Shown piece after piece: positions 37,901 through 50,169 of a stretch of DNA of 64,000 bases. The position numbers and the translations under genes were made by a program. Position 1 is the first letter of the stretch; every line of letters starts with the position of its first letter. The notes under the pieces are model-generated. The model saw only the letters and a list, made by a program, of their open reading frames with translations, had not been told where the DNA came from and did not search any database. Source of the DNA: Anodontia alba (lineage: Eukaryota; Mollusca; Bivalvia; Lucinida; Lucinidae); assembly GCA_964016985.1 (NCBI GenBank), contig OZ024827.1:19175275-19239274 (forward strand), read 5' to 3'.

Positions 37901-40900
37901 TGTCGACGCTTCTACCAACCATTTTTACTGCAGTGGTCAATGACTGCGTGCATTTAAATGGCAAATTTTATGTCTCACACTTAGTCTAACATGTACATTT
38001 ATACACCATTGTGTAGATATTGAATAGCCCTATACAGGTATGTATTGGTTTTTATCGTGCCCCACGTGGATATCGAGCTAGAGGACAATAAGCAATTCAT
38101 TTCGAACATCCCTCGTATGCTTGAAGTAAGGTTTTAGGTAATTGTAACGATTCCTAATCGTTGTCTTCCTTTCTATTTGTTATTTACGATAGTTGAAATA
38201 TGTTTCAGTAAAATGTCGCAGTCATCATTCAATAGTTTTAATGCATATTTTACTGCCTTCTGTTTATTTTTAGCTCATCTGTCTCATAATGACAAGGTGA
38301 GCTTTTGTGATCACGTTTTGTCCATAGTCCGACTTGCGTCCGTAAACAATTCCTTCAAACGACATCTCCTCCTAAACCTCTCATTGGATTTTGACCAAAC
38401 TTCACGGGAATGATCTTTGGTTGGCCCTCTTTCAAAGTTGTTCAAATGATTCCGGTTCATTGCATATCTAGGTCACACGAGCTAAAAATAGATTTTTAAA
38501 CTGAAAATTTTCTCAGAAACCACTGGACCGATTTCAGTATAATTTTGCAGAAATGTTCCTTTAGTGATCCTCTACCAAGCTTGTTCAAGCCATTTTGATT
38601 CGTCAAAAAAAAACATTGCAGCAAGGGGGCGGGGCTTCTTTTCCCTCTAAATCCTTATAGAAATCTTAAGAAATCTTCTTGTCAGAAACCAATGGACTGA
38701 TTTTAATATAACTTAGCAGAAATGTTTCCATGGTGACCCTCTACCAAGATTGTTCAAGCCATCATGATTCGTCAAAAACACGTAGCCGCAAGTGGGCGGG
38801 ACTTATTTTCCCTATATATCTATATAGAAAACTTTAAAAATCTTCTTGTCGGAAACCACTGGACCGATTTCAATAAAACTTGGCAGAAATGTTTTCTTGG
38901 TGACCCTCTACCAAGATTGTTTGAGCAATAGTAATCCGTCAAAAACATGGCCGCCAAGGGGCGGGGCTTATTTTCCCTATATATCAATATAGAAAAGAAA
39001 ACTTTAAAAATCTTCTTGTCAGAAACCTATGAACCGATTTTAATATAACTTGGCAGGAATGTTTCTTTGGTGACCCTCTACAAGGATTGTTCAAGCCGTC
39101 ATGATTCGTCAAAAAGACAGGGCCGCTAGAGGACGAGGCTTATATTATATCTATTTAGAAAAAAAATAAAAATCTTCTCGTAAGAAACCGTTGGACTGAT
39201 TTCAATATAACTTAACAGAAATGTTTCTTTGGTAACCCTCTACCAAGATTGTTCAAGCTGTCATGATTCGTCCAAAAAAAAAAAAAATAATAATAATAAT
39301 AATGGCCGCCAGGGGGCAGGGCTTATTTTCTCTGTATGTCTATAAAGAAAACTTTAAAAATCTTCCTGTCAGAAACCAGTGGACCGATTTCAATATAACT
39401 TGGCAGAAATGTTCATTTGGTGACCCTCTACCAAGATTGTTCAAGCCGCTCTGATACGTAAAAAAACATGGCCACTGGGGGCCGGAGCTTATTTTCCCTA
39501 TACATGTATATAGAAAACTTAAAAAAAAATGTTCTTGTCATAACGTAATGGACCGATTTCAATATAACTTGACAGGAATGTTTCTTTCGTGACCCTCTAC
39601 CAAGATTGTTCAAGCCATAATGATTCGTCAAAAAAAAAAAAAAAAAAAAACATGGCTGCTTTGGGTGGGGGTGGGGGTTGGAGAGAGGGCTTATTTTCCC
39701 TTTATATCTATATAGAAAACTTTAAAAATCTTCTTGTCAAAAACCACTGGACCGATATCAATATAACTTGGCACAAATGTTTCTTTAATTACCCTCTACC
39801 AAACTTGTTCAAGCTGTGATGATACGTCAAATAACATGGCCGCTAGGGGATGGAGCTTATTTTGCCTATATATTTATATAGAAAACTTAAAAAAAATGTT
39901 CTCGTCATAAATCAATGGGCCGATTTCAATATAACGGCAGGAATGTTTCTTTGTGACCCTCTACCAAGATTGTTCAAGCCATCATGATTCGTCAAAAAAC
40001 ATGGTTGCTAGGGAGTGTGTGTGTGGGGGGGGAAGGGGAGTTGGGGGACTGAGGGGGGGGAAGGGGAGTTGGGGGGCTGAGGGGGGGGCGGTTGGGGGGT
40101 GCTTATTTATCCTATATATCTATATAGAAAAGTGTAAAAATCTTCTTGTCAGAAACCGCTGGACAGAGTTCCGTGTAAATTGGCAGGAATGTTGCTTTGG
40201 TGACCTACCAAGATTGTTCAAGCCCTCATGATACGTCAAAAAACATGGCCGCCAGGGGGGGCGTGGCTTATTTTCCCTATATATCTATATAGAAAACATT
40301 AAAATTCTACTTGTCAGAAGCCACTTTACTGATTTCAATATTACTTGGCATGAATGTTACTTCGGTGACCATCTACCAAGATTGTTCAAGCAGTCATGAT
40401 TCGTCAAAAACATGGCTGCTTGGAGCGGGGTGGGGGTGGACTTTATTTCCCTATATATCTAAATAGAAAACTTTAAAAATCTTGTCAGAAACCACTGAAC
40501 CGATTTCAATATAACATGGCAGGAATGTTCCTTTGGTGACTCTCTGCGAAGTTTGTTCAAGCTGTCTTGATTCGTCAGAAAACACGGCTGCTACGGGCGG
40601 GACTTATTTTCACTATATGGCTATTTAAAGCACTTTAAAAAAATTTTTTGTCAGAAACCACTTGACCGATTTCGACCGATTTCAATATAACTTGGCAGAA
40701 ATGTTCCTTTGGTGACCCTCTATCAAAATTCAGTTTAAGCCTTCATGATGTATTAAAAAAACATGGCCGCTAGGGGACAGGGCTATAAAATTTATACAAA
40801 AATCTTAGAGCAGTGAACTTGGCTGAAACTTCCATAGTAAGTATGCAAATCTGTTTGCTCAGGTGAGCGATATAGGACCACCATGGTCCTCTTGTTTGTT

Positions 40901-43653
40901 TTAGGCACGAAATAATAAATATAGATTTGGAGAGCAAACCAAGATGGTTTATCGATAGAAATCCCCGAGGTTTGGTGCCCGTCATTGAACTTGATGGCCA
41001 TGTGATGTGCGAGTCAGTTGACTGTTGCGAGTATCTGGACGAAGTTTACAACAGTAGTCAACTCATTTCCAAAGACCACGCAAGAGACAAACGAATGATT
41101 GAACGCTTTTCCGAGGTAATAGAGGAAAAAAACAGCAAAACGCAGGCCAGGCTACGCTTCCTCGCAGTCTGATTATTTTTCTCCATTCTTTTTTAACCCA
41201 TTTATGCCAAGTGGAATCGTCTACTTCAACTCTTTGGACCGGTCCATTTCCAATATCTGGGGTGTCTGATTATATTTATTTATAACCATGTTTTATAGAA
41301 ATTCCTGTATTTGATGCAAACCCTGATCAGACGCCGCATTCTGCGGCGTCTGATCTGGGTTTACACTGTTTGCCAATATCTCTTTTATGGGACGATAGGC
41401 GCAAATGGATAAAGGGATTGATATACTTTCAGGGGAGACAACTTTTTTCAAAATTGTTTCGCCCTATTCTGAAAAGGGTGATGCCCTTCCTGTTCCCTTG
41501 TTCCCATGAAAATAAATCGGCATTTTCCCTTGTTCCCCAAAATTAAAATCTTGATTTGTAGCTCGCCTTAGAGTTATTGCGATACCCCCGGCGTTTTAAG
41601 AACTCATATTTTCCAAACCATATGATAGACTTGGCTCATCTTTTGAATGATAATAGATACAGGTCCAAAGTTTTATTCGTCATTACCCATCCCATGCCAT
41701 TGACCTCAAGGTCAAGGTCATAGACTTTAAAATTTTATAATTGATCCCTGATAATGTCAAATTCATGACAACAAATGACCAAATCATTGCACAAGAAATC
41801 CTATCAAGAGCTAAAATGCCATATTATTTCCTCTTACCGTAATGATTCTGAGTATTGGGACAGATAGGCCTAAGCAAACAGTGCAGACAAAGATCAGACT
41901 GGTCATAAAATGCACCCTGACAATCCAGTATCATCTATGTTCCCTGTTCCCCAAAGTTGCCTTTGGTCCCCTGTTCCCTTCAGTTTTAGACTTTTGTTTC
42001 CTTGTTCCCCTGAAATAAATGGCCTTATTCACCTGTTCCCCGAAACCCCTGGAGAGCCTCAAGGATCCTCTCTACTCCCAGAGGTAGCAATTGTTTTCCC
42101 TGATAGACATTACGAAAACACTCCTATTCAAATATATTGAAAATTTCAACACCCAAAACTGAAAGTTTTCAGATAAAAATTCTGATATTTTTTAATATTT
42201 CTGCTCGGAACATAGATTGTAGGTACTCGTTAAAATTCTAACGAGTACCCACAATCTATGTTTTTGAGCAGAAATAAGAAAAATAATTTATAGCCCTGTA
42301 AACTCCAGTTTTACTATGTAAAAGTATAACGAACATAGCTCGCGACGCGACGCGAACGAAGTGAGCTCTACGGTTGAGAATATGACCAAGGAAAAGTAAC
42401 ATACAAATATATATACTTTCAGCAGAAATCGCTCTAACCAGTTTTCTTCCTTTTTCTTCCCGGAAGTTGTCACCGGAAGCTGGCAGAACTGGGGCGGACT
42501 TGATTATATCGCTTTTCACAAAATTTGGGTCTCACTAATAAGCGTCACGAAGTGACAAGAAACGAGTGTCAATAAGTGTCACGAACATATTTTGATGATT
42601 ATTTGTATTATTTATTATTGATTTACATATGTTTTTATAAACTGATATTGATTTTGATGCTGTGAAGGATATTTGAAGAGACTACAGATAGGTCTGTGCT
42701 GTGCTCGCATTTAGGCTAAGCCTATTTTCATATTATTGGTATGTTTTCATGATGGTAGACCAATTTTCTTCCTCTTGGAGCAAATTCTGTCCTCATAGAG
42801 CAGACCCATTTTCAGAAGGGAAATGGCGTGGAGTAAAGCAAACGGGAAGTTACAAAATTCCAATCCACAAAAGTGAGGCCCTCCCAGGGGAAAGGGGGTA
42901 CCTGTTCCCTTGATCCCCTGAAAAAAAATCGGCATTTTCCCTTGTTCTACAAATCAAAATCTTGATTTTCTATGTTTTCTGTTTGCCTTTGTTTCCCTGT
43001 TTTCTTCAGTTTTAGACTTTTGTTCCCTTGTTCCCCTGAAATAAATGGCCGTATTCCCCTCTTCCCCAAAACCCCTGAAAGGGCCTCAAAAGTAAAGTGA
43101 TCTTGTATAAGTATGTATAAGATACCTGGGTCGAGTTGAGCGAAAAAATATTGGCAATTATGTAAACCGTTTTCTTCTGACATTGCTGACTTTTCGTGCG
43201 TCGTGTTTATTAGCGGAAATTACTTTATACACAATAAAGGAAAGGTAACGCCATTGGTATGTGCAGTCTTGTCCGAACAATTTTGGAGAAACCTAGTATA
43301 CTTTTTTAGACTGTGTAGATAAAACGGCCTATTTTACTGAATATGTACTTTTTCTTTGCTCACCGGAGCACAAGTGCTGAAGGTGAGCTATTGTGATCAC
43401 CCTGTATCCGTCGTGCGTCTGTGCGGCGTGCGTCGTGCGTCGTCAAGAATTTCTTTAAATGACATCTTTTAAACTACTGATCCAATGTCCTCCAAATTTT
43501 ACAGAATTGTTTCACTAATAGAATTCCATAGAAATGTTCCCTTTTTGGCTGTCTACCAAAATTGCTAAAATGGTTCCGCTCGGCTGAACAAATGACCACC
43601 AGAACCAAGAATTGAAAAAAAAACAACAAAAAAAAAACAACAAACAAGCAAAA

Positions 43654-43684
<31 letters not shown>

Positions 43685-43690
43685 CAAAAC

Positions 43691-43740
<50 letters not shown>

Positions 43741-43760
43741 CAAAAATCAAAAGCAAAAAA

Positions 43761-43797
<37 letters not shown>

Positions 43798-46700
43798 AAA
43801 AAGCAAACTTTTAAACGACTCCCCCTTTGCGGCCAGTGCCCCAATTTCAATATCATTTCACAAAAATGGCTCTTAACTAAAATTATTAAAATGATTCTGC
43901 TCGGCTGAACAAAATGGCCAACAAGCTCTGTAAAGCCTTCTTCTTCCCTGCTGGTGCTGCACAGGGTCTTCTTCCTTGCTGCTGCTTCATATGGTCATCT
44001 TTCCCTGCTGCTGGTTCACATGGTCTTCTTTCCTTGCTGCTGGTTCTTAAGGTCTTCTTTCCCTGCTGCTGGTTCACACGGTCTTCTTTCCCTGCTGCTG
44101 GTTCACAATGTCTTCTTTCCCTGCTGCTGGTTCACATGGTCTTCTTTCCCTGCTGCTGGTTCACAAGGTCTTCTTTCCGTGCTGCAGGTTCACATGGTCT
44201 TCTTTCCCTGCTGCTGGTTCACAAGGTCTTCTTTCCGTGCTGCTGGTTCACATGGTCTTCTTTCCCTGCTGCTGGTTCACAAGGTCTTCTTTCCGTGCTG
44301 CTGGTTCACATGGTCTTCTTTCCCTGCTGCTGGTTCACAAGTTCTTCTTTCCCTGCTGCTGGTTCACATGGTCTTTTTTCCCTGCTGCTGGTTCACAAGG
44401 TCTTCTTTCACTGCTGCTGGTTCACAAGGTCTTCTTTCCCTGCTGCTGGTTCACAAGGTCTTCTTTTCCTGCTGCCTGGGCACATGGTCTCCTTTCCCTG
44501 CTGCTGGTTCACAAAGTCTTCTTTCCCTGCTGCTGGTTCACATGGTCTTCTTTACCTGCTGCTGGTTCACAAGGTCTTCTTTACCTGCTGCTGGTTCACA
44601 TGGTCTTCTTTCCCTGCTGCTGGTTCACAAGGTCTTCTTTCCCTGCTGCGGGTTCACAAGGTCTTCTTTCCCTGCTGCTGGTTCACATGATCTTCTTTCC
44701 CTGCTGCTGGTTCACAAGGTCTTCTTTCCCTGCTGCTGCTTCACATTGTCTTTCCCTGCTGCTGGTTCACAAGGTCTTCTTTCCCTGCTGCTGCTTCACA
44801 TGGTCTTTCCCTGCTGCTGGTTTACAAATTTTCTACTTTAAAGTTTCGCAATGGCAACCAGACAAAATGGCCACCTTTAATCGACATCTCTCAAGCCATG
44901 GCATAATCACTTCCTCAAGCTATCGAGTTAAGATGAGCAATCCAGGGCCATACGGCCCTCTTGTTTAATTTTGGCATTTGTGTAGCCTTGCCCAAGGCTT
45001 AGAAATATACATATATATTTTTTGGCTTATTGAGATCTGTGAATAGTCTATAGATAATATGGTCTGGATTTCAGAGACAACCACAGAAGAAAAGTTCACC
45101 CATAGACTAGCTAAACATTGAATCAAAAAGTAGAATATAAATGAAAAATAATGAAAAATAATAAGTAAACAAAAAGTGACAAACATACTTATATATTGGC
45201 CTAGTAGCTTGGCTAGCATTTATGTTGTTAGGAGTATAGTGTGTTACAAATGCATTTTCTGTCTTTTCTTAGACTATGAACATGCAAATTTTTTGTGTAT
45301 TTGATTTGTATTCAATAGGTAACAGGTCCTTATTATGGTGCTCTGTTTTCCTTGGGTGAGAATAGAAGAGATTTAGAAAGATTTCACGCCGGGCTTAACA
45401 CATTTGAGAAGGAAATTAAAGACAGAGGTGGGATATATTTTGGCGGTAAGTTGTAATAAGGCTATAGCTGCCGGGAAGAACAGATTGCGTTTTGTATGTG
45501 CGCAGAGTAGAACAGCACGCACATATGCATGGCCTTGCCCTGAGATTTCCTGTTTGGCATACATTTATACAGTAAAACTTCAATGACTCGGAACACCGAT
45601 AGCTCGTTTATTGCATTACGAAAACACGCCCATTCAAATATATTAAAAATTTTACAACCATAAAAGGAAAAATTTCAGATTAAAAAATCTGCTATTCCTG
45701 CTCAAAACATAAATTGTGGGTACTCGTTAGAACCGCCTCGGCGAGGCGGTTCTAAGGAGTACCCTCAATTATGTTTTTTAGCAAAATAAGAAAAATGATG
45801 TATACCCCTGTAAACCCCAGTATTACTATATAAAAGGGGGGTGTTTAAGGGGGTCAAAATTATATAGGTGTGTTTTCGTGATGGCGTGGCGATTCGAATC
45901 CGTTTTTATTATTCCGATAGCCCAAGAAAGCAAATATTTAAGGGAAATCTTATGTTACCGTCAAAATATATGTTGTGGTTACTCATTAGAATGATGCAAT
46001 TCTAATGAGTAGCTTCGACGTAACATAATTTTATAGAAGATTGAAACCACATTCCTAAATCATCCACATTCGCCTCCTGACCTGGCCCTAAGACCACATG
46101 TAACTCTCAGTGCCCCGAAAAACCAATGTCGTGAATAAATTTATATGGTTCAAAGATGTTTGAGTCATTGAAGTTCGACTGTACTTATACATTCTGCAGC
46201 ATTCCCATATACCATGTTCAAACAAAGAAGACCACGATCGTAATTTGACTCCTCCGTCAGAAGGCTATAACAACGCCCATGCGTAAATCCTTAGACAAAC
46301 AATATCGTGATACCTGTATTTGTCAATGAAAACTGCATTCGTACCTGTAGTACATAGATAATATTGTTTGTCTAAGCAATAACATTAACCGTTAACTGGT
46401 AGCCTGGTTTGATTGGTCAGATTTTGGTGTCATTTACTGGTCAGGTGATTTCACGGAGGACTCAAATTCAGCGTGCCTCATTCGTTACCCCATATATGAC
46501 GTTGTATGATTATACATCATACATGTAACATGCAGTGGGCTGGTGAGGTTAGGGGTCTCCACTTCTAAGTTGAGAATCACGATTTAAATCCGCTCTTGTT
46601 TCGACAGCAAACAGCTATACACAGGCGAAAAAGTAAAGTATTTGGGTCGATTGTTTACAATCGAGCCATGGTATACACACACCGAAATTTCCTGAAGGTA

Positions 46701-48802
46701 GTTATCCCCGTGACATCACGAAAACATGCCTATATAATTTTGACCCCCTTAAACCCCACTTTTATATAGTAAAACTGGGGTTTACAGGGGTATACATTAT
46801 TATTCTTATTTCTGCTCAAAAACATAGATTGTGGGTACTCGTTAGAACCGCCTCGGTAAGGCGATTCTAACGAGTACCCACATTCTATGTTTTGAGCAGA
46901 AATGTGAAAACTATCAGAATTTTTCATCTGAAAATTTTATTTTTTGGTGGTAAAAATTTCAGTATATTTGAATAGGCATGTTTTCGTAATGTTTTATTAT
47001 TTACCAATGAAATCAAACGGTATTCAGGTAACGGTTATTTATAGCGGCGCTAGTCATATCGGTATGACGTCAGAGGGCAGTGTAAAGAGGGTTATCTGTA
47101 AAATCTGGACTGAGACTGGCAAACAGGGCAGACCCAGATCAGACGCCACAGAACGCGGCGTCTGACTAGGGTCTGCACTGTTTGCTTAACTAACAGAAAG
47201 CTAAGGATAAAATTAAACAACCCTATAACCTCGTTCAGTACCATTTCTCAGCCTACACTCAGAGCGATCGACCCACCAATGCTGTTAGTGTTGATTTAGG
47301 CATATTTACATGTTGGTTTGTTACAACAATTGTTCATTGTAAATGAAATACAAGTGAAATGGCGTTAACGCTCTACATTAAAGCAAGTTATAGCAGACAA
47401 CATTCTATGTTTGCTAAAAGAAATTCTGCAAATGCCATAAACAGACGATTCATCGTTCTGCGGCGTCAGATCTGGATCTACATCACGAAAACATGCCTAT
47501 ATAATTTTGACCCCCTTAAACCCCACTTTTATATAGTAAAGCGTGGGTTTACTTAGGTATACAATATAGTTTTCTAATTTCTGCTCAAAACTCAAATACT
47601 ATGGCTCGATTGTAAACACAGCCTGCTTATGGCATTTGCAGATATACACTCAGATCGTTACACGACCCGCAGAAAAGTCGAAAGTCTGTAAAGTCGACTC
47701 TCAAAGAGTGCCCTAACCGATTTGTCAGCCCGTGGACAGTTTGTGAACCACCCAAGGTAAATTTGTTAACCGTCCATAAACAGCCTGTCTGTTGACAATT
47801 AGCGAAATTGGCAGTAACGCTAAAGGAGTACTTTGATGTTTTTGCATACTGACAGGTGTATTATGATACGGTTTATCAGACCTTCAAAAATGCCAGTTTT
47901 GAAATCAGAGGTGCCGAACGAACTCTAAAGGAGTGAAGCACCGAAACCATCACGAAAACATGCCTATAATAATTTTGACCCCTTAAACCCCACTTTTATA
48001 TAGTAAAACTGGGGTTTACAGGGGTAAACATTATTTTCCTCATGTCTGCTCAAAAATATTGATTGTGGGTACTCGTTAGAACCGACTCGTCGAGGCGGTT
48101 CTAACGCGTACCCACAATCTATGTTATGAGCAGAAATATGAAAAAATATCAGAATTTTTATCTGAACTTGTTCATTCTTTGGTGGTAAAATTTTCAGTAT
48201 ATTTAAATAGGCATGTTTTCTTAATGCGGATTAATCACAGTTCACGACAGGTCCTGCAATGATTATTCACATGTGACATCTGGGCAGCGCCATGCGAAAA
48301 CGTGTCTTCGGGCATATGTGGACAGCAAAGGCCCAGATTAGCCTGCGCACCCGCGCAGTCTGATCAGGGCATTTGCTGTACACAAACAGAATAACTGGAT
48401 ACTATAGAATGTTTCAATGCAGAGCAAATGCACGGATGAAACTTTGCGCATGTGCAGGTGATCTGAATCAGTACATTTTGCGTATGCCCGAAGGCACATT
48501 TTCGCTTGATGTGCCCCATATATATACGTAGTAATTTTCAGTACCTCTTCTCTTCTATTTCAGGACATAGTCCTATGTTGATAGACTTCATACTCTGGCC
48601 TCATATGGAACGCATTTCTGTGTTACATAAAATTTTCCCAAAGATGGAACTGTCTGCCTACAAATACCCTTGTCTTCATAACTGGGTACAGAAAATGAAG
48701 TGTCTACCAGCTGTGAAACGGACTATGCATCCAGAAGAACTTCATTTAGACTTTCTTATGAGTTATGCAAAAGGAACCCCGGATTATGACATGGGATTGT
48801 AG
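34454..48802 (+). CDS. GSTO: Glutathione S-transferase omega, right copy (gene span, four exons seen)
   Basis: Exons 34454-34559, 40905-41115, 45319-45445 and 48564-48802 join in phase exactly as in the left copy. Motifs are the same: catalytic 'RFCSYAHR', 'NPRGLVPVIE', 'CESVDCCEYLDE', and a C-terminal domain ending 'TPDYDMGL'. Only two amino-acid differences from the left copy are visible in these exons. Introns of 6.3, 4.2 and 3.1 kb are filled by MITEs, arrays, SINEs and one mariner; the left copy's last intron is longer because of its private mariner. The gene is oriented away from the spacer, head-to-head with its twin. The first exon was not found between 30159 and 34453. Both copies look intact where visible, so either could be expressed. 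Confidence 0.9.
34665..34885. mobile_element. MITE with 'ttaacccatttatgcc' ends, right copy
   Basis: Mirror of 22872-23095; hairpin 'cagacgccgcagaacg' retained. Confidence 0.6.
35030..35245 (+). mobile_element. tRNA-derived SINE with (CA)n end, right copy
   Basis: Mirror of 22483-22725: 'cgcttagacgataggctagc' and B box 'gggttcgaatcccgctcggg', then 'cgtttctttatcatcc' and the CA repeat. Confidence 0.7.
35577..35895. mobile_element. pogo/Tigger-style MITE, right copy
   Basis: Mirror of 21830-22149 with ends 'tacagtcaactctcgttatc' and 'cgagagtcaactgta'. Confidence 0.8.
35943..36189 (+). mobile_element. tRNA-derived SINE, right copy
   Basis: Head 'gcccccgtagcctagtggat', B box 'gtggttcgagcctcg', tail 'gggccgtaaaacccaaatc' then A-run. 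The duplication 'gtagtcaaatgg' is at 35931-35942 and 36190-36201. Confidence 0.85.
36300..36550. repeat. Dispersed repeat, right copy
   Basis: Mirror of 21205-21440; includes 'taagtaaacagtgcagaccc' and 'cactctgacgtcactgatc'. Confidence 0.6.
36780..38115 (-). mobile_element. Mariner element, right copy
   Basis: Mirror of 19612-20944, about 1336 bp, TA-flanked with 'cgagggatgttcgaaatgaa' terminal repeats. Confidence 0.95.
36850..37922 (-). pseudogene. Mariner transposase (DD34D), frameshifted, right copy
   Basis: Same broken frames as 19805-20874; the two intact pieces (37592-37335 and 37338-36850) encode the same residues. It differs by retaining 'gaaatcgtttcc', deleted in the left copy, so the copies have diverged independently. 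Confidence 0.92.
38265..40895. mobile_element. Composite element with about 165-bp tandem core, right copy
   Basis: Mirror of 16850-19460. It starts 'tttagctcatctgtctcata' and ends 'ccaccatggtcctcttgttt'. Unit-spacer G/C and A runs differ in length between arms. It ends just before the GSTO exon at 40905, so the element reaches to within about 10 bases of the splice acceptor. Confidence 0.75.
40905..41115 (+). CDS. GSTO: GSTO right copy, second visible exon
   Basis: Acceptor 'tttgttttag' at 40904, donor 'gag|gtaata'. It encodes the second half of the thioredoxin fold with the cis-Pro loop. The acceptor lies in the 'cttgtttgttttag' that borders the composite element's end, so the element may supply its pyrimidine tract. 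Confidence 0.92.
41192..41418. mobile_element. MITE with 'ttaacccatttatgcc' ends, right copy
   Basis: It keeps the full hairpin 'cagacgccgcattctgcggc' that is half-deleted in the left mirror (16334-16555). Confidence 0.7.
41419..42107. repeat. Remnant of the roughly 190-bp array, right arm
   Basis: Mirror of 15177-16330 with about 470 bp missing at about 41590 ('ccccggcgttttaagaactc'). The rest holds 'ttcccttgttccccaaaatt' repeats and no gene. Confidence 0.7.
42108..42328 (+). mobile_element. Hairpin MITE (family A), right copy of L7
   Basis: It starts 'cattacgaaaacactcctat' and is truncated after 'actccagttttactatgtaa'. Confidence 0.75.
42329..43349. other. No gene seen
   Basis: Mirror of 13926-14953; 'ttcccttgttcccctgaaat' repeat pieces only. 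Confidence 0.5.
43350..44965. mobile_element. Composite element with minisatellite core, right copy
   Basis: Mirror of 12418-13925: terminal 'gctcaccggagcacaagtgc', 'gagctattgtgatcaccctg', microsatellites, a 29-bp array at 43935-44828 (about 30 copies, a little longer than the left), and terminal 'ccagggccatacggccctct'. The 286-295-codon open frames over the array are repeat artefacts. Confidence 0.7.
45319..45445 (+). CDS. GSTO: GSTO right copy, third visible exon
   Basis: Acceptor 'gtattcaatag', donor 'ttggcg|gtaagt'. Encodes 'ENRRDLERFHAGLNTFEKEI', the first helices of the C-terminal domain. Phase 0 in, phase 1 out. Confidence 0.88.
45568..46183. mobile_element. pogo-style MITE with nested family A MITE, right copy
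   Basis: Outer ends 'tacagtaaaacttcaatgac' and 'tcattgaagttcgactgta'; nested MITE at 45614-45883 with core 'gaaccgcctcggcgaggcgg'. Confidence 0.7.
46714..46991 (-). mobile_element. Hairpin MITE (family A), right copy of L5
   Basis: 'catcacgaaaacatgcctat' to 'ggcatgttttcgtaatg'; nested in the dispersed repeat that continues at 47000-47230 ('gtatgacgtcagagggcagt'). Confidence 0.85.
47481..47592 (-). mobile_element. Half family A MITE, right copy; empty mariner site
   Basis: Starts 'catcacgaaaacatgcctat' right after 'agatctggatcta'. The TA at this junction is the unoccupied target of the left-arm mariner. Confidence 0.8.
47948..48226 (-). mobile_element. Hairpin MITE (family A), right copy of L3
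   Basis: 'catcacgaaaacatgcctat' to 'ggcatgttttcttaatg'. Confidence 0.8.
48245..48505. repeat. Palindromic dispersed repeat, right copy
   Basis: Mirror of 7500-7760: 'gtgtcttcgggcatatgtgg' facing 'gtatgcccgaaggcac'. Confidence 0.6.
48564..48802 (+). CDS. GSTO: GSTO right copy, last exon
   Basis: Acceptor 'tcttctatttcag' at 48563, stop TAG 48800-48802. Encodes the C-terminal domain with 'FILWPHMERI', the region that forms the hydrophobic substrate pocket in GSTOs. Confidence 0.92.
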
Positions 48803-48887
48803 TAACCAAAACAACAACAAAAAGCACACGTGTTGCCGGCCATACATTTCTAAATTACATTGGAAGTTCTGAGAACTCGAACATAAA

Positions 48888-49225
48888 TACAGTCGAACCT
48901 TGTTGTCTCGAACTCGCTTATTTCAAATTACCGCTTATCTCGAACTGAAAATCTGGTCTCTGTTTTAACATGAAACTTAGCCAACAGGTAATAAAATAAT
49001 GTGGAAAAGAGGAGAAATTGCTCCTAAGGAGCATTTCTCCTCTTTTCCACATTATTTTATATATATATTTCTAACTTCAGGAGTCAAATTACATATTCAT
49101 TTGTTAAATGTGGTTGTTCAATTTATTGTTTTCCTCACTCTCTCAACTCTGATACGTCGAAGTACGGATATCTCGAAGTGTTTCAGTGAGGCCCTTGGAA
49201 TTCGAGATAACGAGAGTCGACTGTA
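48888..49225. mobile_element. pogo/Tigger-style MITE, right copy
   Basis: Mirror of 6782-7125; ends 'tacagtcgaaccttgttgtc' and 'cgagagtcgactgta'. Confidence 0.7.
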
Positions 49226-49564
49226 CAGTCGAACCACAATAACTCGAACACCTGGACCATAGAAATTTGTTCGAGGTATGGGTAGCCCGAGCCACTGATG
49301 GTTAATCATAACGCCAGGTTAGGAAGCAAATGGCGATAATTTAGGGAATGTTTTTCGATCTTCTAGTCAATAATGGTATGTTGAGTACTCATTAGAATCG
49401 TCTCGATGGGTACGCACAACACACAATTTCATGATGAAATAAGAAAATTTCCTTATATAATTGTTTTCTTGAGCTGTCGAAAGAATTTCGTAGAGACTCA
49501 AAACCGAGTTCGAATTAACGAGCCATGGTAAACGAGCTATCGGTGTTATTGAGATTTGACAGTA
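49224..49564. mobile_element. pogo/Tigger-style MITE, right copy
   Basis: Mirror of 6443-6783; abuts the previous MITE at 'gactgtacagtcg'. Confidence 0.6.
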
Positions 49565-49584
49565 AATAATACTATATTTACACT

Positions 49585-49700
49585 AAATACCCAGCTAGCA
49601 TTCTACGTAAATCTACATCGGGCCGTCATCGGCCCGTCAGCTACCCTGACGGGCCGATGACGGCCCGATATAGATTTACATAGAATGCTGACTGGGTATC
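49585..49700. repeat. Near-perfect hairpin, right copy
   Basis: Mirror of 6309-6421. Confidence 0.8.
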
Positions 49701-50169
49701 GGGACCTCTGAGACTTCTGCATTATTTGTCCTAAAATTTGAGTAGCACCATTTTACTACAGACTGATCTGTCAAAACACTGCTGGATGAGTGGAAAACAG
49801 TGTAGAACAGCGTCTGATCGCGGTCTTCATTGTTTGCTCAGGCTGTCTGTCCCAGAACTGAGGATAGATGCGAGAAAATTTACAATTCATTATCTAGCCT
49901 TACCAGTATAGCAAAGTGAAGTAACAACTTTTGCTAAAGGAGGCAGTTTAATTGCTGAATTGCCTCCAATTTTCAAAATTAGCTAGTCAACGCTTTTCTT
50001 GCTTGAAACCATCATTTTTACTGTTTAAATTATTTAGAACTTTAGCGTAGTAGTCAAACTATAAATTCCACTCATGGTTTGCATTTTCGAATCCTTGCTT
50101 CCCTCAGAAACATATTTAGACAAAATAGCGCCTGAAGTCATACTGGTCGCGCGCTAGATAGTGGCAATT

